DNA of 64,000 bases from Methylobacterium durans (GTDB lineage Bacteria > Pseudomonadota > Alphaproteobacteria > Rhizobiales > Beijerinckiaceae), in the NCBI RefSeq assembly GCF_003173715.1, contig NZ_CP029550.1:5007501-5071500 (forward strand), written 5' to 3'. Below the pieces are notes generated by a model. That model saw only the letters and a list, made by a program, of their open reading frames with translations, did no database searches and was not told the DNA's origin. This document shows, one piece after another, positions 59,582 through 64,000 of the stretch. Each line of letters opens with the position of its first letter. Position 1 is the stretch's first letter. The translations under genes and the position numbers were made by a program.

Positions 59582-61207
59582 ATGGTCACGTCGCCCGAGA
59601 AGCCCAAGACGAACGGGCCGCACACGCCCGTCACCGGCAGCGGCCCGTCCGGCGTCGAGGATGTCCATCACGACATCTTCTTCGCGGCCGTCGAGACGAC
59701 GCGCATGCCGATGATCGTCACCGACCCGCACCAGCCGGACAACCCGATCATCTTCGTCAACCGCGCCTTCGAGCGCATGACCGGCTACACGCGCCAGGAA
59801 CTCATCGGCACGAATTGCCGCTTCCTTCAGGGGCCGGAGACCGACCGCGAGACCGTGGACGAGGTGCGGTCGGCCATCGCCGAGCACCGGGAATTCGCCA
59901 CCGAGATCCTGAACTACCGCAAGGACGGCTCCTCGTTCTGGAACGCCCTGTTCGTCTCGCCGGTGTTCAACCGCTCGGGAGATCTCGTCTACTTCTTCGG
60001 CTCGCAGCTCGACGTCTCGCGCCGCCGCGACGCGGAGGAGAGCCTGCACCAAGCGCAGAAGATGGAGAGCCTGGGCCAGCTCACCGGCGGCATCGCGCAC
60101 GATTTCAACAACCTGCTGCAGGTCATCTCCGGCCACAACGAGGTGATGCTCGCGCTGATCGACCATCCCGACATCGATGTCGGCCGCCTGCGGCGGGCGG
60201 GCGAGGCGGTGCGCGACGCCTCCGAGCGGGCCGCGAAGCTGACCCATCAGCTCCTCGCCTTCTCGCGCAAGCAGCGGCTCGAAGGGCGCCTCCTGAACCT
60301 CAACGGCCTCGTCCAGAGCATGAGCGACATGGCCGAGCGGTCGCTCGGGGATCACGTCGTGCTGCGCCAGGATCTCGCCCCGGACCTCTGGAACACCCGC
60401 ATCGACCCGACCCAGGCCGAGGTGGCGCTCCTCAACGTCCTCCTGAACGCCCGCGATGCCATGACCGGCGGCGGCACCGTGACGGTGAAGACCGAGAACC
60501 TGCTGATCGAGGATGAGGACGCCGCCCTCTACAAGACGGTCGGTCCGGGCGCCTACGTGGTCATCTCGGTGACCGACACCGGCAGCGGCATGGCGCCGGA
60601 GATCCTGACGCGGGTCATGGAGCCCTTCTTCACCACGAAGGCGGATGGCAAAGGGACCGGGCTCGGGCTGGCGATGGTGTACGGCTTCGCCAAGCAGTCG
60701 GGCGGCTCGGTGAAGATCTACTCCGAGGTCGGCCACGGCACGACCGTCCGCCTGCTCTTCCCGGCCTCCGACCAGAAGATAGAGGACGAGCGCAAGGCGT
60801 CGCAGCGTGCCGCCGACCGGCACGGGACCGAGACCGTGCTGGTGGTGGACGACCGGCCCGACGTGGCGGCGACGGCCGGCATCATTCTGGAGGATTTCGG
60901 CTACAGGGTCACCGTGGTCGACGGCCCGAAGGCGGCGCTCGAGGTGCTCGACGGCGAGGCGCGGATCGACCTCCTGTTCACCGACCTGATCATGCCGGGG
61001 GGCATGAACGGGGTGATGCTGGCGCGGGCCGCGCGCGAGCGGCAGCCGAAGATCAGGGTGCTGCTGACCACGGGCTACGCGGAGGCGTCCCTGGAGCGCA
61101 CCGATGCGGGCGGCACCGAGTTCGAGGTGATCAACAAGCCCTACAAGCGCATGGAGCTGGCCCGGCGCGTCCGACGGGTCCTCGATGGCCCGACGGGCGT
61201 GGGCTGA
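59582..61207 (+). CDS. LOV-domain hybrid histidine kinase
   Basis: 541 aa blue-light receptor kinase. LOV/PAS domain at ~30-148 with the canonical [13 protein letters not shown] (flavin-adduct Cys79), HisKA box '[20 protein letters not shown]' (phospho-accepting His173), HATPase_c N box '[14 protein letters not shown]', G boxes 'DTGSGM' and '[20 protein letters not shown]', and a C-terminal receiver with phospho-accepting D468 in '[17 protein letters not shown]' and Lys in '[11 protein letters not shown]'. No output domain follows. Alphaproteobacterial LOV kinases regulate general stress and lifestyle switches. Start at 59582 is GAT-ATG as predicted; no response regulator is adjacent. Confidence 0.95.
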   Translation: MVTSPEKPKTNGPHTPVTGSGPSGVEDVHHDIFFAAVETTRMPMIVTDPHQPDNPIIFVNRAFERMTGYTRQELIGTNCRFLQGPETDRETVDEVRSAIAEHREFATEILNYRKDGSSFWNALFVSPVFNRSGDLVYFFGSQLDVSRRRDAEESLHQAQKMESLGQLTGGIAHDFNNLLQVISGHNEVMLALIDHPDIDVGRLRRAGEAVRDASERAAKLTHQLLAFSRKQRLEGRLLNLNGLVQSMSDMAERSLGDHVVLRQDLAPDLWNTRIDPTQAEVALLNVLLNARDAMTGGGTVTVKTENLLIEDEDAALYKTVGPGAYVVISVTDTGSGMAPEILTRVMEPFFTTKADGKGTGLGLAMVYGFAKQSGGSVKIYSEVGHGTTVRLLFPASDQKIEDERKASQRAADRHGTETVLVVDDRPDVAATAGIILEDFGYRVTVVDGPKAALEVLDGEARIDLLFTDLIMPGGMNGVMLARAARERQPKIRVLLTTGYAEASLERTDAGGTEFEVINKPYKRMELARRVRRVLDGPTGVG

Positions 61208-61526
61208 GAGAGCGTCCCGAATATCTAGCCACCGATCGACCGCTCCCGGAAGGCCGTCTCAGCCGGCGCAAAGTCGGCTCTCAGCGCACAACGCTGCCGG
61301 CCGGGTGTGGCCGAGCACGGTCAGTTCACTGTGGGGCTCAAACCGTGGGCACGCGGGTACCCTGCGCGGCTCGGGTGAAGAGTTCGGAACGATCCCTTGC
61401 CGATAGTGGGCTGGCGCAGGTCGCAGATCCGCCGCGGAGTGCAGGGCGGACGCTGGCGCAAGCGGCCGCAGCATCGGCCAGTCGGTGCCGCTTCCGCACG
61501 CGCCGCAATGCGGCGATCGCTGGAAA
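61208..61526. other. intergenic region, no gene seen
   Basis: Between the LOV kinase stop and the LysR gene stop. No open frame with normal composition or recognisable RNA is found. Confidence 0.5.
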
Positions 61527-62510
61527 CTAGAGCGGACCCGTGTCCTTCGAAGCCAGCGCGCACGGGCCTGATTCCTCGACGCTATCCCCGGCCGGCACAT
61601 CCCAGTCACGGCCGGCCACGAGCGCCCACAGGCGCTCCGCGGCCGGGCTTTGGCGTGCGCGGGGGCGGTAGAGGCGGATCTCGATCGGGATGTCGTTCTC
61701 GGCACCGGCAGCACGCACCAGCCGTCCGCGCTCGAGGTCGTCGGCCACCACGCTCAAGGGCGCCCATGCGATGCCGCGGGCGTCACGCGCCATGGCGACG
61801 AGCACCGAGGTGAGATGCGAGGCGAAGACCGGCCTCACCCTGGCCTCGCTCCGCTCCAGCACCCGCGCGCGCGCGACGATGCGACCGAGCCCGGACTCTC
61901 CGGTGTAGGACAGCAACGGCAGCGGCGTCTCCGGTGCTCCCGGCAGGGCAAAGAGCGGCCCCGCCCCGTCCGGGCGGGGGACGCTCACCGGAAGCAGGAC
62001 GTCGGTTCCGAGATGGACCGAGCGAAACTGGTCCGAGGCCAGCATGTGCGTGGTGGCCGGATGGTCGTGGCAGAGCAGGAACTGCGCCTCGCCGCGCAGC
62101 ATCATCTGCTCGCAGGCGGCCATGTGGGCGGCGGTCAGCTGGATGGTCCCCTGAACGCTCTCGAAGCTCTCCAACGTCCTCAGCCAGTTCGGGAAGAAGC
62201 TGACGGAGAGCGTCTGCGTCGAGGCGAACCGAACGGTTTCGGCCGCCATGCGACCCGCCTCGCGCGCCGCCTCACGCCCCTGGAAGAGGCGCCGAAGCGT
62301 CTCCTCGGCCACCGGCCGGAAGCGTTCGCCCGCGGGCGTCAGCGTGACGGGCAGGACGTCGCGCGTGAACAGCGGGGCGCCGACCCATTCCTCGAGGGCA
62401 CGGACGCGTCGGCTGAAGGCGGGTTGGGTGATGCAGCGCTGCTCCGCCGCGCGCGAGAAGTGCCCCAGGTCGACCAGCGCCAGGAAGTCTTCGAGCCAGG
62501 CGGCGTCCAT
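61527..62510 (-). CDS. LysR family transcriptional regulator
   Basis: 327 aa. N-terminal winged HTH MDAAWLEDFLALVDLGHFSR, AAEQRCITQPAFSRRVRALE with the usual 'LTPAGERF' recognition region, then a substrate-binding domain (FASTQTLSVSFFPNWLRTLE, LLPVSVPRPDGAGPLFALPG, DARGIAWAPLSVVADDLERG). Divergent from the dctA gene with 218 bases between starts, the classic arrangement where a LysR protein controls a transporter. It is probably the activator of dctA; no effector can be inferred. Confidence 0.92.
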   Translation of the reverse strand: MDAAWLEDFLALVDLGHFSRAAEQRCITQPAFSRRVRALEEWVGAPLFTRDVLPVTLTPAGERFRPVAEETLRRLFQGREAAREAGRMAAETVRFASTQTLSVSFFPNWLRTLESFESVQGTIQLTAAHMAACEQMMLRGEAQFLLCHDHPATTHMLASDQFRSVHLGTDVLLPVSVPRPDGAGPLFALPGAPETPLPLLSYTGESGLGRIVARARVLERSEARVRPVFASHLTSVLVAMARDARGIAWAPLSVVADDLERGRLVRAAGAENDIPIEIRLYRPRARQSPAAERLWALVAGRDWDVPAGDSVEESGPCALASKDTGPL

Positions 62511-62728
62511 CCGTCGAGCCCTCTTGCCAAGTCGGGGCCCTCGGGGCGCCGCCCCCGGGAACCGGCGGGAAGGATGGCGAGCCCTCGCACGGCGGTCAAC
62601 GGCGGCCCGGCATCACCTGATGCAGCAACGGCATTGGCGAAATCGGCCGGGCTCTGGCCCTCTGCTGCGAACCGCTGCGGCCGAAGGCCAGGATGGCGGC
62701 CCGACCAAAAGCAACAGGGAGACGCGCC

Positions 62729-64000
62729 GTGCAGAGGGTTGCCCAAGCGCAAGCGAAACCGCTCTACAGGAGCCTCTACGTCCAGGTCGTCGCCGGCATC
62801 CTGCTCGGCGTCGCGGTCGGGTACGCCGCGCCGAGCTTCGGCGTCGACATGAAGCCGCTGGGCGACGTCTTCATCAAGATGATCAAGATGGTCATCGGCC
62901 TCGTCATCTTCTGCACCGTCGTCGCCGGCATCAGCGGCATGAGCGACATGAAGAAGATGGGCCGGCTCGGCGGCAAGGCGCTGCTCTACTTCGAGGTGCT
63001 CTCGACCCTCGCCCTCGTCATCGGCGTCGTGGTCGGCAACCTCGTGCGGCCGGGCGCCGGCATGAACGCCGACCCGAGCAAGCTCGATGCGGGGGCGGTC
63101 GCCAAATACGCCGGCGCCGCCAAGGAGCATGGCACCGTCGACTTCCTGATGGGCATCGTGCCCAACACGGTCTTCGACGCCCTCACGAAGGGCGAGATCC
63201 TGCCCGTCGTGTTCATCGCCGTGCTGTTCGGCTACGTCCTGTCCAAGATGGGCGATGCCGGCCGGCCCCTGCGCGACCTCGTCGACGCCGCCTCGCACTG
63301 GATCTTCGGCGTCATCAACGTGCTGATGCGGTTCGCGCCCTTCGGCGCCTTCGGCGCCATGGCCTACACGATCGGCAAGTTCGGTCTCGGCTCGCTCGGG
63401 CAGCTCGTCGGCCTGATCGGCACCTTCTACCTGACCGGCGCGATCTTCGTGTTCGGCGTGCTCGGCCTCGTCTCGCTCTGGGCCGGGTTCAGCCTGTTCA
63501 AGCTGCTGCGCTACCTCAAGGAGGAGCTGCTCATCACCCTCGGCGCCAGCTCGTCGGACGCAGCGCTGCCCTCGCTGATGGAGAAGCTGGAGCATCTCGG
63601 CTGCTCGAAATCGGTCGTCGGGCTCGTCGTGCCGACCGGCTACATCTTCAACGCCGACGGCACCTGCATCTACATGACGCTGGCCGCCCTCTTCGTGGCG
63701 CAGGCGACCAACATCGATCTCACCCTGACGCAGCAGCTCGCGATCTTCGGCGTGTCCCTGCTGACCTCGAAGGGCGCCTCCGGCATCACGGGAGCCGGCT
63801 TCATCGCCCTCGTCGGCACGCTCTCGGTCGTCCCCGCCATCCCGCTCGCCGGCATGGCGCTGATCCTCGGCATCGACCGTTTCATGAGCGAGGGCCGGGC
63901 GATCGTGAACATCATCGGCAACGCGGTGGCCGCCGTCGTGATGGCGAAGATCGAGGGCGAGCTCGACATGGACCGGATGCGCGACGTGCTCGCCGGCCGG
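62729..64000 (+). CDS. dctA: C4-dicarboxylate transporter DctA, 3' truncated by the window
   Basis: 424 residues visible, frame open to the end. GTG start at 62729 behind AGGGAGACGCGCC, opening [20 protein letters not shown]. Sodium:dicarboxylate symporter (DAACS) family, taking up succinate, fumarate or malate. Hallmarks: [20 protein letters not shown], the '[20 protein letters not shown]' serine-rich re-entrant loop, '[20 protein letters not shown]' with the NMDGT-like transport motif, and '[20 protein letters not shown]'. About eight membrane helices are seen in the visible part; the C-terminus lies beyond the window. Confidence 0.95.
   Translation, partial: MQRVAQAQAKPLYRSLYVQVVAGILLGVAVGYAAPSFGVDMKPLGDVFIKMIKMVIGLVIFCTVVAGISGMSDMKKMGRLGGKALLYFEVLSTLALVIGVVVGNLVRPGAGMNADPSKLDAGAVAKYAGAAKEHGTVDFLMGIVPNTVFDALTKGEILPVVFIAVLFGYVLSKMGDAGRPLRDLVDAASHWIFGVINVLMRFAPFGAFGAMAYTIGKFGLGSLGQLVGLIGTFYLTGAIFVFGVLGLVSLWAGFSLFKLLRYLKEELLITLGASSSDAALPSLMEKLEHLGCSKSVVGLVVPTGYIFNADGTCIYMTLAALFVAQATNIDLTLTQQLAIFGVSLLTSKGASGITGAGFIALVGTLSVVPAIPLAGMALILGIDRFMSEGRAIVNIIGNAVAAVVMAKIEGELDMDRMRDVLAGR

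Noticed and set aside
62339..63595. 418-codon minus-strand frame opposite dctA
   Set aside because: Antisense to a clear transporter; His/Glu/Arg-biased. It also runs past the LysR start.
1..64000. CRISPR array
   Set aside because: No regularly spaced direct repeats of 25-40 bases were seen anywhere.
1..64000. tRNA or rRNA genes, including a tRNA as integrase target
   Set aside because: No convincing cloverleaf or rRNA sequence recognised; the integrase relics are next to hairpins, not tRNAs. A structure search would be decisive.

Overview
This GC-rich window (roughly two thirds G+C by eye) looks like an accessory stretch of an alphaproteobacterial replicon, most likely Methylobacterium/Methylorubrum or a close relative in the Hyphomicrobiales. 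The inference rests on gene content: an EcfG-like sigma factor, a Ros/MucR regulator, DUF6894-like and DUF1127 proteins, a LOV-domain hybrid histidine kinase, and a BciA-type 8-vinyl reductase for bacteriochlorophyll. No methanol-oxidation gene lies in the window, so the genus is not proven.

Layout. 1-12.9 kb: small regulators and hypothetical proteins, an ECF sigma factor, a cyclic-nucleotide-binding/thioredoxin-reductase-like fusion, an Rrf2 regulator overlapping a methyltransferase, a broken tyrosine recombinase, bciA, a PAS protein and MucR. 12.9-24.5 kb: very small membrane/secreted proteins, an IS256-family element, a YihY/BrkB membrane protein, a divergent HxlR/SDR pair, a frameshifted adenylate cyclase-TPR gene and a frameshifted Cache-domain gene. 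24.8-34.2 kb: insertion-sequence cluster with a MITE-like element, a decayed IS630, two identical IS481-family copies, and IS701- and IS1182-family elements stacked at CTAG sites. One IS481 copy splits a universal stress protein gene. The SulP transporter gene lies between the two IS481 copies, and its stop codon is the insertion point of the stack.

35.0-48.1 kb is a coherent carbohydrate block. A plus-strand operon (phosphoketolase, beta-phosphoglucomutase-like HAD, GH65 phosphorylase) converges on a minus-strand operon (D-lactate dehydrogenase, second GH65 enzyme, AspT-like antiporter). A glucokinase and a two-domain universal stress protein follow. Together they could turn a disaccharide plus phosphate into glucose 6-phosphate with little ATP, feed a phosphoketolase shunt to acetyl-phosphate, and reoxidise NADH through D-lactate. 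This is the most interesting functional unit here.

48.6-64 kb holds a Gly-rich secreted protein, a small phospholipase A2-like protein, a two-subunit CoA-transferase, an AraC regulator next to a small secreted protein and a GNAT acetyltransferase, an IS630 relic, a redoxin-like/prolyl-4-hydroxylase fusion, a CorC/HlyC-type CBS protein, a degraded second copy of the integrase 3' end, a LOV hybrid kinase, a LysR regulator, and a divergent DctA transporter that runs off the window. The hairpin plus integrase 3' end near 7.8 kb and its degenerate copy near 59.3 kb are direct repeats about 51.5 kb apart and may mark the limits of an old integrated island.
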